Shown: positions 46,306 through 55,943 of the stretch, one piece after another
How the letters are laid out: each line of letters begins with the position of its first letter
Position numbering within the stretch: the first letter of the stretch is position 1
Source of the DNA: Phaeobacter gallaeciensis DSM 26640
Lineage (GTDB): Bacteria; Pseudomonadota; Alphaproteobacteria; Rhodobacterales; Rhodobacteraceae
NCBI RefSeq assembly: GCF_000511385.1
Contig: NC_023137.1
Span: forward strand, 2,487,001-2,551,000
DNA length: 64,000 bases
Direction of reading: 5' to 3'
Program-made: the position numbers and the translations under genes
The notes under the pieces: generated by a model
Told to the model about the DNA's origin: nothing
The model's input: the letters and a program-made list of their open reading frames with translations, nothing else
Databases searched by the model: none

Positions 46306-47997
46306 TCAGCTGTGCTCTTCCGCGGCCGCCGCGGCCAATGCGCGGTTGTAGGCCTTGAGCGAATCAATGTGGTAAAGAGCTCCGATGAGATTCGGCGGAT
46401 TGTCGCCACCCTCCATCTCGGCCAGCACCGGGAGATACATCAGTTCCGCCCGATCAAAGATCGGCATCGCCGCCTCCAGTGAGGCGGAGGCCCGGATCGA
46501 CAACCCCTGTTCAATCAGATCCGCGCAATCTTCGGCGCTGGCACAACGCGGATCTCCCATCGGCCGCATCACAGCGCCTGCACGCAACATCGACAGAAGA
46601 TAGGCCTGCGGGCCTGCAGCACAGTGAATATTGCGCCGCTCCAGCTGGGTGAGGAAAAACGACCGATCCACAATGCGCGAGGCCAGCGCCGTCGACATCG
46701 ACACCGCCACCATCACCGCCAGGCCAATTTGCCAGTCGCCAGTCAGCTCAAACACAATCAACGTGGTGGAAATCGGCGCGCCCAGAACAGCGGCGGCCAC
46801 CGCTCCCATTCCGGCAAAGGCATAAAGCGTATGTGTCCCCGAGACATCCGGCAGCACCGCCGTTGCAATCAGCCCGAATGCCAATCCGGTCAGCGCGCCC
46901 ACCATCAGCGAGGGGGAAAACACCCCGCCCCCCATACGCCCGCCCATGGTGATCGCCACAGCGGCGGTTTTGACCATCGCAAACAGGATTGTCTGATGCA
47001 ACACCAGCGCGCCTGTCAGCGCGAGAACCGTGGTTTCATAGCCGACACCGATAATATGGGGGAACCAAACCGCAATCACGCCCAGCAGCAGACCCGACGC
47101 CGCAGGCCGCAGCCAGCGCGGCAGCTTTAGCCGATCCTGCAGCGCATTACCGAGCTGTTCGGCAAAAAAGATCGAGCGCATCAGCACAACCGCCACCAGC
47201 CCACAAATCAGCCCAAGCATCAGAAAGGCCGGCAGTTCGACATAAAACTGCAGCGCACCCGGCGTGATCAGATCAAATTCGGTCACATCGCCGTATTCCA
47301 ACCGATTGATCACTGTCCCAGCAACCGAGGCAATCACAATTGGCGCAAAGGCATGGACCGCAAAATGCCGCAGCACCACCTCAAGCGCAAACAGCGCCCC
47401 GGCGATGGGTGCGTTAAAACTGGCAGAGACCGCAGCCGCCACCGCACACCCAAGCAGGTCACGCCCGGTGATCCCATCCGCCTGAATGCGGTTGCTGACC
47501 CAGGTTGAGATGACACCAGCCATATGCACCACCGGCCCCTCTCGCCCGGTTGAGCCTCCGGTGCTCAGCGTCAGGAAGGACGCACAGGCCGATGCCAGTC
47601 CCGCGCGCATCTCAACCCGGCCATCCCCCAGGGCTGCCCCTTCAATCACATCGGCAACGGAGCGGACGCGGGCATCAGGGGTAAACCGGTGCAGGATCAG
47701 CCCCACCACCAGCCCCCCCAGCGTCGGAATCGCCACCAGCCAATACCACGGCATGCCCTGCGCAAAACTATGCAGAAAATTCACATCCTCCGCGCCGTAG
47801 ACCCAGGCCTGAAACGCCGTGATCCCCTTGCGAAAGAACAGCGCCGCAAATCCGGCGGCGATCCCAATCAGCAGGGCGATAAACCAGAATTGGATCTGGC
47901 TTGGGCCGCGATGCCGCAGAACCCGCCAGACATCCCGCGCTCCGGCAACGCCCTGAGTGAACTGGGCAGAAATAACGGAGCGAATGGTCTGTGGCAT
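46306..47997 (-). CDS. ClC family chloride channel/transporter
   Basis: Membrane protein of 563 residues with about 10-12 helices. The second and third ClC selectivity motifs are present: GSTGREGPVVH (glutamate gate, near residue 150) and GGVFSPSL (near 360). The first motif, GSGIP in E. coli ClC, is changed here to a SVADVIEGAAL context, as in a subgroup of bacterial ClCs. The last about 95 residues (MRAGAVMRPMGDPRCASAE onward) look like a shortened CBS pair. It may move chloride in exchange for protons or passively; the sequence does not decide. No strong ribosome site before the ATG; located 114 bases after recN. Confidence 0.9.
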   Translation of the reverse strand: MPQTIRSVISAQFTQGVAGARDVWRVLRHRGPSQIQFWFIALLIGIAAGFAALFFRKGITAFQAWVYGAEDVNFLHSFAQGMPWYWLVAIPTLGGLVVGLILHRFTPDARVRSVADVIEGAALGDGRVEMRAGLASACASFLTLSTGGSTGREGPVVHMAGVISTWVSNRIQADGITGRDLLGCAVAAAVSASFNAPIAGALFALEVVLRHFAVHAFAPIVIASVAGTVINRLEYGDVTEFDLITPGALQFYVELPAFLMLGLICGLVAVVLMRSIFFAEQLGNALQDRLKLPRWLRPAASGLLLGVIAVWFPHIIGVGYETTVLALTGALVLHQTILFAMVKTAAVAITMGGRMGGGVFSPSLMVGALTGLAFGLIATAVLPDVSGTHTLYAFAGMGAVAAAVLGAPISTTLIVFELTGDWQIGLAVMVAVSMSTALASRIVDRSFFLTQLERRNIHCAAGPQAYLLSMLRAGAVMRPMGDPRCASAEDCADLIEQGLSIRASASLEAAMPIFDRAELMYLPVLAEMEGGDNPPNLIGALYHIDSLKAYNRALAAAAAEEHS

Positions 47998-48111
47998 GAA
48001 CCCGATTGTCCCGGTGTCGTTCTTGTCTCTTTCAGCGGCAGACTATCGACAGGGTGGTTAAACCATCGTGAAAACCCAACCGCTTACGGTCGCCAGAGCG
48101 ACAGTTCTACA

Positions 48112-49758
48112 TCAGCCGGCCAACAGCGCCTTGGCAGCGGCGCGGGCCTCTGGGGTAATTGTATCACCAGAAACCATCCGCGCCAGCTCATCAACGCGTT
48201 CGCCCTCATCCAAGGGCACCACCTGCGACAGGGTCTGGCCATCGATCACCTGTTTCTGGACCCGCCAGTGATGCGCACCCTGAGCGGCAACCTGCGGTGA
48301 ATGTGTCACCACCAGAACCTGACTGCCCTCTGCCAGTGATTTCAGCCGCCGTCCGACAGCATCGGCGGTTGCACCGCCAACACCGCGGTCGATCTCATCG
48401 AAGATCATCGTCTGATTGCCGGTCTCACCGCGCAAACACACCTTCAGCGCCAGCAGGAAGCGGCTCAACTCACCGCCTGAGGCGATCTTGTTCAGTGGCC
48501 CCGCCGGCGCGCCCGGATTGGTTGCCACGGTAAAGGCAACGGCGTCCTTGCCCTCCGGCCCCGGTTCCGTATCGGTGAGCCGCGTCTCAAACACGGCCCG
48601 CTCCATTTTCAGCGGAGCGAGTTCCGCCATCACCGCCGTGTCCAGTGCAGCAGCTGTTTCTCGGCGCGCGGCTGACAGTTGCGCGGCTGCGCCGGCATAG
48701 ACGGCCTCAGCCTCGGCCAATGCGGCCTCCTGATTGGCCATATCTTGATCGCCCGCATCAACAGCCGCCAGTTTCTGGCGCAACGTCTCGGCATATCCAC
48801 CCAGATCATCCGGCAGCACATCATGTTTGCGCGCCAATGCCCGGATCGCAAAGAGCCGCTCCTCGCTCTCCTCCAACTCACCTGGGTTGAAATCCAAACC
48901 TTCCAGCACCCGCGCCACACCGTCCTGCGCCTCACCCAGCTCAATCATCGCCCTGAGCAGCGCGGCAATTGGCGCATCCAGCGCGTTTTCTGCCTGATCC
49001 GAGACCCCTTCCAGCCACCGCTGCGCATCACCCAGTGCCGCCTCGGCGCCTTCTGACAGAATACCCTGCGCGCGCTGAATATCACCGCGAATACGTTCGG
49101 CAGACTGCATCTCACGCCGCCGCTGATCCAGCGCGGCATCCTCGCCGGGCTGTGGATCCAGCGCGTCCAGCTCCGCCACCGCATGGCGCAGGAAGTCCTC
49201 TTCGGCGCGGATGGCCTCCAGCGCGACACGGGTTTCCTCTACAGCCTTTCGTGCCCGGCTGGCCGTGGCCCAGCGATCACGCACGGTGGCCAACATGTCG
49301 CCCAGCCCCGCAAATTCATCCAGCATGGCGCGATGGCCGCGCGGGTTCAGCAGCCCCCGGTCATCATGTTGGCCATGCAACTCCAGCAGAGTCTCCGACA
49401 GCGCCCGCAAGACCTCACCGGAACAGCGCCGGTCGTTGACCCAGGCGGTCTTGCGCCCCTCAGCGGTGTTCACACGGCGCAAGAGCAGCGTGTCGCCACC
49501 GGGCAACCCGGCCTCAGCCAGTACCGCGTGGGCGGGATGGTCAGGGGGCAGGTCGAACTCGGCCAGAACCTCGCCCTGTTTGGCGCCCTGACGCACCAGT
49601 TCCGCACGGCCCCGCCAGCCCAGAACAAACCCAAGCGAATCCAGCAGGATGGACTTACCGGCGCCGGTTTCCCCGGTCAGCACGTTCAATCCCGGCTGAA
49701 AATTCAGCTCAAGATGGTCGATAATCAGGATATCGCGGATATCAAGCGCGCGCAGCAT
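48112..49758 (-). CDS. recN: DNA repair protein RecN
   Basis: SMC-like ATPase of 548 residues active in double-strand-break repair. N-terminal half-site MLRALDIRDILIIDHLELNF leads to Walker A GETGAGKS (29-36); a long coiled-coil centre (about 150-370) follows; the C-terminus has the signature and Walker B regions in ASGGELSRFLLALKVCL and TMIFDEIDRGVGGATADAVG, with LVVTHSPQVAAQGAHHW. It starts 27 bases after bamD on the same strand, the usual alphaproteobacterial order. A LexA box was not evident upstream. Confidence 0.96.
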   Translation of the reverse strand: MLRALDIRDILIIDHLELNFQPGLNVLTGETGAGKSILLDSLGFVLGWRGRAELVRQGAKQGEVLAEFDLPPDHPAHAVLAEAGLPGGDTLLLRRVNTAEGRKTAWVNDRRCSGEVLRALSETLLELHGQHDDRGLLNPRGHRAMLDEFAGLGDMLATVRDRWATASRARKAVEETRVALEAIRAEEDFLRHAVAELDALDPQPGEDAALDQRRREMQSAERIRGDIQRAQGILSEGAEAALGDAQRWLEGVSDQAENALDAPIAALLRAMIELGEAQDGVARVLEGLDFNPGELEESEERLFAIRALARKHDVLPDDLGGYAETLRQKLAAVDAGDQDMANQEAALAEAEAVYAGAAAQLSAARRETAAALDTAVMAELAPLKMERAVFETRLTDTEPGPEGKDAVAFTVATNPGAPAGPLNKIASGGELSRFLLALKVCLRGETGNQTMIFDEIDRGVGGATADAVGRRLKSLAEGSQVLVVTHSPQVAAQGAHHWRVQKQVIDGQTLSQVVPLDEGERVDELARMVSGDTITPEARAAAKALLAG

Positions 49759-49785
49759 GGCCCGGCCCCATTGCGGACGTGGCGA

Positions 49786-50634
49786 TTAAAGCCACTGCCC
49801 CTTGATGGACTGACGGTAGATCTGGCTCAGCCAGTTGTTGCCGACATCGCGCATTTTCAGCCCGTTGTCTGTCAGCAGCTTGAAGCTGTCCTCATACCAT
49901 TCGGTCGATTGATAGTTATGGCCCAGAATAGCACCGGCGGTCTGCGCCTCATTCACCAGTCCCAGCGACAGATAGGCCTCCACCAGACGGTGCAACGCTT
50001 CTGCGGTATGGGTGGTGGTCTGGAAATCCTCGACCACGACGCGGAATCGATTCACAGCAGAGGTGTAATGCCCCTTGCGCAGGTAGTAGCGACCGATCTC
50101 CATCTCCTTGCCCGCCAGATGGTCAAAGGCGAGGTCGAATTTCAGGATCGCTGAACTGGCATATTCGCTGTCGGGATAGACCTCGATCACGGTGCGCAGC
50201 GATTGCAGCGCCTGAAAGGTCAGCCCCTGATCGCGGCCCACTTCGTCGATCTGGTCATAGTAGCTCAATGCCAGCAGATACTGCGCATAAGCGGCATCTT
50301 CTTCGGTTGGATAGAAGTCGATATAGCGCTGCGCGGCGGCGCGGCTGTCCTCATAGTCCCGGCCCAGATGGTAGGCGTAGGCCTGCATGATCAGGGCCTG
50401 TTTAGCCCAGGACGAATAGGGATAGAGACGTTCAATCTCGGAGAAATAGAAGGCCGCATCCTCGGTCCGGTTGCGCTCCATCTCGAACTCACCACGTTCG
50501 TAGATCTGCTCCGGCGTAAAGCCTTCAAGCGGTTGCGAACTCTTGGCCGCGCCCCCATCTCCGCCGCACCCCGAAAGCGCAGCTACGAGTAGAACCGCGC
50601 CGATGGTTTTGGCTGCCGCCCCCATGCCGATCAT
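49786..50634 (-). CDS. bamD: Outer membrane assembly lipoprotein BamD
   Basis: Lipoprotein of 282 residues, part of the BAM complex that folds outer-membrane proteins. The signal ends in a lipobox LSGCGGDGG (Cys about residue 23), and the mature part is made of TPR-like helices: FTPEQIYERGEFEMERNRTEDAAFYF, YSSWAKQALIMQAYAYHL, DSRAAAQRYIDFYPTEEDAAYAQYL (split here for length). Located between lpxC and recN. The start could be the ATG at 50634 or one three codons later. The 574-base upstream gap must hold its promoter. Confidence 0.94.
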   Translation of the reverse strand: MIGMGAAAKTIGAVLLVAALSGCGGDGGAAKSSQPLEGFTPEQIYERGEFEMERNRTEDAAFYFSEIERLYPYSSWAKQALIMQAYAYHLGRDYEDSRAAAQRYIDFYPTEEDAAYAQYLLALSYYDQIDEVGRDQGLTFQALQSLRTVIEVYPDSEYASSAILKFDLAFDHLAGKEMEIGRYYLRKGHYTSAVNRFRVVVEDFQTTTHTAEALHRLVEAYLSLGLVNEAQTAGAILGHNYQSTEWYEDSFKLLTDNGLKMRDVGNNWLSQIYRQSIKGQWL

Positions 50635-51208
50635 GTCCGCCTAACCTCACCGTCATTTACTTACGGGTGTGAACCCCGGTTCTGCCCGGTCTAGCACATT
50701 CAATTGACGCACAAAACGTCTTTAACCGATTTCCAGCCCACTTGGCAGAGAAAGCGCGGCGGGGTCAAGGGTATGAAGCACCCCGACCCCAGCCCTGTCG
50801 CAGTAAGACACGGCAAAACAAAGGCCTGTTACTCGGTCAAAATCAGGTGAAACGGACCCGGCACAGCCGCATGTCATGCCCGCCATCGGCCGCGTGTGCC
50901 GGTGTGATCTTCGAACCGCCCCGCCCCTCAAGGGTCTGTGCCTAAGAACGGCTCGAAGATCTCCCCCCGGTGCCCTCGGCGCAATATGCTCCGGTCGGGC
51001 TGCGCCAACGCATGGGCCTGTATAGAAGCGGACCGAGGTGCAGCCTGTGCCCGGCACGCCTGCTGCTTCGCTCTGTCCGAAAATGACCGAAGTGCTGTCG
51101 TTGCAGCGCGCGGTCCGGTTGGCGCCGGGTGCGCCCCGTTTGCCGGGGGAACCCAGATCAAACGTCAGGCCCCCCAGCCGACGTTTCCACCCGATAGCCT
51201 CAATTCAG
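50635..51208. other. Large gap between lpxC and bamD with an inverted repeat
   Basis: 574 bases with no credible gene: the frames crossing it are rich in Arg, Pro, His and Cys and lack ribosome sites. It contains the inverted repeat described separately at 50906-50961 and must carry a bamD promoter and possibly the end of the lpxC transcript. Unusually long for this otherwise compact cluster. Confidence 0.6.
50906..50961. repeat. 13-base inverted repeat in the lpxC-bamD gap
   Basis: Arms GATCTTCGAACCG (50906-50918) and CGGCTCGAAGATC (50949-50961) pair with one mismatch around a 30-base loop. No T-run follows on either strand. It could be part of a structured RNA leader, a protein-binding site or the end of a small mobile remnant. 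Confidence 0.6.
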
Positions 51209-52144
51209 TTACGCAACGCGGCGCGCGTCGGTCGGGATCTCGGCCCAGACCAACCCCTGCCCGGGCAGGCGCGCTGTCATCGCGGTATCGCAGGTCACCT
51301 GACGCACGGCGCCGGGCGTTGCAAACACGGCCCGCAGCAACGTGTTGGTCAATGAATGACCGGCACGGTCACCGATATAGTGGCCAAACACAGGGCCACC
51401 GGCCAGCGACAGATCACCAAGCGCATCCAGCATCTTGTGGCGTACCGGCTCATCCGCGTGGCGCAGGCCCAGACCGCTTTGGACTTCGTGACCGTCAAAC
51501 ACCACAGCGTTTTCACCGGGAACACCTCCCAGCGCCAGACCATTGGCCTGCATGCTTTCGACGTCGACGCGACGGCAGAAGGTACGGCTGTCACAAAGCT
51601 CACGCGCGAAAGCGCCATTGCGCAGATCCAGAGTCTTGCTCTGACGGCCAATCGCCGCCTCGGCAAAATCAATGTGGAATTCAATGGTGAGACGACTGCT
51701 GGGCATCAGCGTCGCAGTGGCCCCGTCATGGGTGACGCTGACCGTCTTCAGCACTTGATAGGCGGTGACCGGCGCGGCAAGACGTTGAATACCCGTCTGC
51801 ATGATGCCGCGGACAAAATGCGCTGACGACCCGTCCATGATCGGCACTTCGGGGCCATCAATATCGATCATCACGTTGTGGATGCCACAGCCTGCCAGCG
51901 CTGCCATGATGTGCTCCACGGTGGAGACCGCAACACCGGAGGCATTGACCAGACGTGTGCAGAGCGGCGTCCGCTCGACCCGGTCCCAAAGCGCGGGTAC
52001 CAGCGTGTTGCCCAAAGCAATGTCAGTGCGCCGGAAGCAGATGCCGTGCCCTGCCGCAGCAGGCTTCAGGATCATGCGAACAGGTTTGCCAGAGTGGAGG
52101 CCCACCCCGTCAAATGTCACTGATGCTTTAAGCGTATTCTGCAC
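51209..52144 (-). CDS. lpxC: UDP-3-O-acyl-N-acetylglucosamine deacetylase
   Basis: Zinc deacetylase of 311 residues catalysing the committed step of lipid A synthesis. Family landmarks: ASVTFDGVGLHSGKPVRM, the zinc His in STVEHIMAALAG near residue 77, catalytic HKMLDALGDLSLAG near 233, and GHSLTNTLLRAVF near 260. It lies downstream of ftsZ as in E. coli and most proteobacteria, separated by a terminator at 52312-52340, so it has its own promoter in 52145-52311. Confidence 0.97.
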   Translation of the reverse strand: MQNTLKASVTFDGVGLHSGKPVRMILKPAAAGHGICFRRTDIALGNTLVPALWDRVERTPLCTRLVNASGVAVSTVEHIMAALAGCGIHNVMIDIDGPEVPIMDGSSAHFVRGIMQTGIQRLAAPVTAYQVLKTVSVTHDGATATLMPSSRLTIEFHIDFAEAAIGRQSKTLDLRNGAFARELCDSRTFCRRVDVESMQANGLALGGVPGENAVVFDGHEVQSGLGLRHADEPVRHKMLDALGDLSLAGGPVFGHYIGDRAGHSLTNTLLRAVFATPGAVRQVTCDTAMTARLPGQGLVWAEIPTDARRVA

Positions 52145-52311
52145 GTTGGCCTCATTCCGTATGGGAGGGCCGCAGTCTTGGCCCTTGTTGCGGAACAGAG
52201 GTAAGGTGTCACTCCGTCAGGCTCAACTCAATCTTTGTAACGGAATGAAACATCCCTGTAACAGATAGGCAAAACACTGCCCAACCGGCAATAAACATCT
52301 GATACAAAATG

Positions 52312-52340
52312 AAAAAAGGCCGCCAGATGGCGACCTTTTT
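52312..52340. terminator. Terminator of ftsZ
   Basis: Stem AAAAAGGcCGCC / GGCGaCCTTTTT with loop AGAT, A-run on one side and T-run on the other, so it works in both directions. It lies 19 bases beyond the ftsZ stop, between ftsZ and lpxC. Confidence 0.92.
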
Positions 52341-52358
52341 ATCTTATATGTGATCAGC

Positions 52359-54158
52359 TCAGTTGGCTTGACGGCGCAGGAATGCCGGAATTTCGATCCG
52401 CTCCTGCTCCGGGTTGGCCTGACGCTGCGGCTGAGCAGCTGGGGCCGCCTGCTGACCCTGATGCGCAACTTGGGGCTGATGCATCGGCGCCTGTTGAACC
52501 GGGGACTGCTGCACCGGCGGCTGCTGGCGCGTCGGCTGCTGCGGCTTGGCAGGCTGGCCTTCTGCGGCGCTGCCGGTCATGCGGTGGATCAAGGAGTTGA
52601 GGCCAAACCGGCGCTGTTCCTGACCCGCCGCAGCGGGCTGCTGCTGAGGCTGTTGCTGCTGCACCTGCTGAGGCTGCGGCGCACGCGGCTGAACCGCATC
52701 AATCGAGGGGCGCTGCTGCATCTGCGGCTGCTGGACCTGTTGCTGCATCGGCTGTTGCGGCTGCGCACGCTGTGCCGCGGCCTGAAGACGCACGATGGCT
52801 TCCGGCGAGGGCGTGCCCGGTGCAGGGGCCTTAGGCGCAACAAAGCTCTCGGCCTGAGTGCTGGCCACATCCGCCTGCGGCTGGAATTCCGGCGCGGCTG
52901 TACCCTGATATGCAGGTGCCGGCAGGCCATCAGCCCCCAACTGTTCGCTCGCCTCTTCCAGAACCTCTTCGTACTGACCTTCGGCTGCGGTCTGACCGTC
53001 GTCGAATTCCGAGAACAGCGACGGTTCTTCCTGCGCTGCGGCAACCGGCTCTGCGGTGGCGGCAGGTGCCTGCTGCTCAACCGGTGTGCTCAGCTCCAGC
53101 GGGGCTGCGCTGCGGGTCTCTTCAACGCTCACGGTCTGTTTCAGCGGCGCGGACATCGGACGACGCGGCACCGGAATGTCGGAGTGGACGTCAACCGCAT
53201 CAATACCGGTGGCAACCACGGAGACGCGCATCTTGCCTTCCATCTCAGTGTCGAGGGTGGAGCCAACGATGATGTTTGCGTTCGGGTCGACCTCTTCGCG
53301 AATGCGGTTGGCCGCTTCGTCCAATTCAAACAGGGTCAGATCGTGGGCGCCGGTAATGTTGATCAGAACACCCTTCGCACCCTTGAGGCTGATTTCATCG
53401 AGAAGCGGGTTGGCAATGGCTTTCTCGGCAGCCTGCACCGCGCGATCTTCGCCCTCGGCCTCGCCGGTACCCATCATCGCCTTGCCCATCTCGTCCATCA
53501 CGGCGCGCACATCCGCAAAGTCGAGATTGATAAGACCAGGACGGACCATCAGGTCAGTCACACCCTTAACACCCTGATAAAGAACGTCATCCGCCATGGA
53601 GAACGCCTCGGTGAAGGTGGTTTTCTCATTGGCCAGACGGAACAGGTTCTGGTTCGGAATGATGATCAGCGTATCGACAACCTTCTGAAGGGCTTCGACG
53701 CCCTCCTCCGCCTGACGCATCCGCTTGTTGCCTTCGAACTGGAACGGCTTGGTGACAACACCAACGGTCAGAACACCCAGTTCACGGGCGGCCTGTGCGA
53801 TGATCGGCGCAGCCCCAGTGCCGGTGCCGCCGCCCATACCTGCGGTGATGAAGCACATATGCGCCCCCGCGAGGTGATCCACGATCTGTTCGATGCTTTC
53901 TTCCGCGGCCGCAGACCCGACCGAAGGGCGCGCGCCCGCACCCAGACCTTCGGTCACTTTGATCCCCAGCTGAACCCGGCTCTTGGAGGCGCTTTGCTGC
54001 AGCGCCTGCGCGTCGGTGTTGGCGACGACAAAGTCCACGCCATCCAGCTGTTTGTCGATCATGTTGTTGACGGCATTGCCGCCTGCCCCGCCGACGCCAA
54101 ACACGGTAATCCGGGGCTTCAGCTCTTCCTGGCCGGGCATCGAAAGGTTCAAGGTCAT
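52359..54158 (-). CDS. ftsZ: Cell division protein FtsZ
   Basis: Tubulin-like GTPase of 599 residues that forms the division ring. G-box GGGTGTG is at 109-115, the nucleotide pocket starts [10 protein letters not shown] at 21-30, and the T7-type loop is in [13 protein letters not shown]. The core ends near residue 320. A very long linker, rich in Gln, Pro and Ala, reaches the conserved C-terminal peptide [12 protein letters not shown] that binds FtsA and other partners. The linker is much longer than in E. coli (383 residues total), as in other alphaproteobacteria. A 449-base leader with a CtrA-like box precedes it. Confidence 0.97.
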   Translation of the reverse strand: MTLNLSMPGQEELKPRITVFGVGGAGGNAVNNMIDKQLDGVDFVVANTDAQALQQSASKSRVQLGIKVTEGLGAGARPSVGSAAAEESIEQIVDHLAGAHMCFITAGMGGGTGTGAAPIIAQAARELGVLTVGVVTKPFQFEGNKRMRQAEEGVEALQKVVDTLIIIPNQNLFRLANEKTTFTEAFSMADDVLYQGVKGVTDLMVRPGLINLDFADVRAVMDEMGKAMMGTGEAEGEDRAVQAAEKAIANPLLDEISLKGAKGVLINITGAHDLTLFELDEAANRIREEVDPNANIIVGSTLDTEMEGKMRVSVVATGIDAVDVHSDIPVPRRPMSAPLKQTVSVEETRSAAPLELSTPVEQQAPAATAEPVAAAQEEPSLFSEFDDGQTAAEGQYEEVLEEASEQLGADGLPAPAYQGTAAPEFQPQADVASTQAESFVAPKAPAPGTPSPEAIVRLQAAAQRAQPQQPMQQQVQQPQMQQRPSIDAVQPRAPQPQQVQQQQPQQQPAAAGQEQRRFGLNSLIHRMTGSAAEGQPAKPQQPTRQQPPVQQSPVQQAPMHQPQVAHQGQQAAPAAQPQRQANPEQERIEIPAFLRRQAN

Positions 54159-54607
54159 GCTCGTTCCGCCTGTGTTTATCAGCCCTCCCGCAAGGGCCTA
54201 TTCCTGTCCATCTTTGCGACAATCCTACCGCGCAGCACGAGTCGCGTCATCCAAAAAAGCGCTATTTTCCACAAAATATAGACATAGTATTGTCTAATTT
54301 CGCGACATTTCGCCGATTTTGGCAAATGCTGTGGAAACCCAAGCAAAACACCACAACATGACGTCAGCCCCCGAAAACAAAAGCCCTCGAAAGCACATCT
54401 CGTCACTGATACTGGTGGCCACTGCTCGGCCTACATGCGCCGCATGATGCGGTCGTTATCGGAACATTAACGCGGCGGGATTCCGCTGTCACCCGCGAAA
54501 CCGCCCTGCCAGCGAAGTTTTTCGTTAACATTTGATTAATGAAAGCCCTGCAGCCACAGGTCCCGAGGTGACGGCAGGCCTTTGTCAGCCCTGCCGGACG
54601 CCGCCGC
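54159..54607. promoter_or_regulatory. ftsA-ftsZ intergenic control region
   Basis: 449 bases. It holds a full TTAA-N7-TTAA motif (54525-54539), an inverted repeat AGACA-6-TGTCT (54280-54295) in an AT-rich stretch, and no credible gene. An independent ftsZ promoter here would let ftsZ be timed separately from ftsQA. Confidence 0.6.
54525..54539. promoter_or_regulatory. CtrA-like box TTAA-N7-TTAA
   Basis: TTAACATTTGATTAA matches the full CtrA consensus TTAA-N7-TTAA. It lies 367 bases upstream of the ftsZ ATG and 69 bases upstream of position 54608, the end of ftsA, reading leftward. CtrA controls ftsZ in Caulobacter; here the link is inference. Confidence 0.55.
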
Positions 54608-55942
54608 CTACCAGTTGTCGCGGAACCATTTCACCGCCCGCTTCAGCGTGCCGCTGGCGTTGCGATCAACCGGCATCTCAAAATCCCACCACTCATCCTG
54701 CGGATGGGCAGCAAAGAGGCTGAGACCAACGGCGGAGGCGAAACCGGGACCGGTCGCCGATTGCGGCAGGCCGTGCACGCGCAAAGGCCGGCCAAGCCGC
54801 ACCTGCTGGCCCAGCACCCGGCTCGCCAGCCCGTCCAGCCCCATGATCTGGCTGGACCCACCGGTCAGCACGATCTGCTGGCTCGGCAGGCTGTCAAACC
54901 CCGCTGCATCCAAACGCGCACGGACCTCTTCAAGGATTTCCTCAACACGCGGACGCATGATTCCGATCAACTCGGCCCGGCTGACAGTGCGGCGATCATG
55001 TTCCCAATCACCGGTGTCGGCATGGATGTCGATCATCTCGCGATCATCGGCGCCGGTCGCATGCACCCCGCCATGGAAGGTCTTGATCCGCTCCGCATTG
55101 GCGGTCGGAACCCCCAGACCCATGGAGATATCGCTGGTGATGTGATCGCCCCCCATGCGCACCGCATCGGCATAGATCATATGTTTCTTCATAAAGACCG
55201 AAATCGAAGTCGAGCCGCCGCCCATATCGATACAGGCCGCACCCAATTCCTGCTCATCCTCAACCAGTGCCGCAAAGCCGGAGGCATAGGCAGAGGAAGC
55301 AATCCCGGCCAGTTCCAGATCACAGCGCTGGATACAGCGCACGAGGTTCTGCACCGTCAGCGCATCCACCGTCAGCATGTGCATATCTGCCGCCAGCGTC
55401 TGCCCCATCTGGCCACGCGGATCGCTCAGCCCCGACCGATTGTCCAACGCAAAATTCACCGGCTGGGCATGCAGCACCTCGCGGCCGGCGCCATATTCCG
55501 GCACTTCGCAGGCCGCCAACACACGGGCGATTTCATTCTCGGTCACCACCTGGCCTTCCAGATCGACCTGTGCATCCAGCCCGTAGGAACGCGGATTGGC
55601 CCCGGAGAAACAGGCGATCACGTGATCCACCCGCACCTCAGCCATCTTCTGTGCCGCCTGAACCGCGGTGCGAATGGCGCGCTCGGTTTCCTGCATGGCG
55701 GTGATTTCGCCAAACTGCACCCCGCGAGAGCGGGTGGTGGCCGCCCCGATCACCCGGAACCCCGACTGTCCGGCCAGCGAACCGATGGAATTGTCATCAC
55801 TCAGCCGCCCGGTGCCGTCAAAGCGCAGCACCAGACAGGCAATCTTCGAGCTGCCTACATCCAGAATGGCCACAACACCGCGCTGCATGGCCTGACGTCG
55901 CATCTGCCGCATCGCGCGCTGGGATTGGTAAAGATCGGTCAT
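54608..55942 (-). CDS. ftsA: Cell division protein FtsA
   Basis: Actin-like protein of 444 residues that tethers FtsZ to the membrane. Visible: VAILDVGSSKIACLVLRFDG (phosphate-1 loop), the SHS2/1C domain region, CIDMGGGSTSISVFMKKHMI (phosphate-2), IVLTGGSSQIMGLDGLASRV (adenosine loop), and a C-terminal amphipathic stretch ending GTLKRAVKWFRDNW, the membrane anchor. It starts 1 base after the ftsQ stop. Confidence 0.96.
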   Translation of the reverse strand: MTDLYQSQRAMRQMRRQAMQRGVVAILDVGSSKIACLVLRFDGTGRLSDDNSIGSLAGQSGFRVIGAATTRSRGVQFGEITAMQETERAIRTAVQAAQKMAEVRVDHVIACFSGANPRSYGLDAQVDLEGQVVTENEIARVLAACEVPEYGAGREVLHAQPVNFALDNRSGLSDPRGQMGQTLAADMHMLTVDALTVQNLVRCIQRCDLELAGIASSAYASGFAALVEDEQELGAACIDMGGGSTSISVFMKKHMIYADAVRMGGDHITSDISMGLGVPTANAERIKTFHGGVHATGADDREMIDIHADTGDWEHDRRTVSRAELIGIMRPRVEEILEEVRARLDAAGFDSLPSQQIVLTGGSSQIMGLDGLASRVLGQQVRLGRPLRVHGLPQSATGPGFASAVGLSLFAAHPQDEWWDFEMPVDRNASGTLKRAVKWFRDNW

Positions 55943-55943
55943 A

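Noticed and set aside
50722..51057. 111-codon leftward frame in the lpxC-bamD gap
   Set aside because: Composition (Cys, Arg, Gly, Pro, His) and lack of ribosome site suggest chance.
52350..54281. 643-codon open frame antisense to ftsZ
   Set aside because: It is a shadow from the GC-rich codon pattern of ftsZ: Arg/Leu/His-rich, no ribosome site, no family features.
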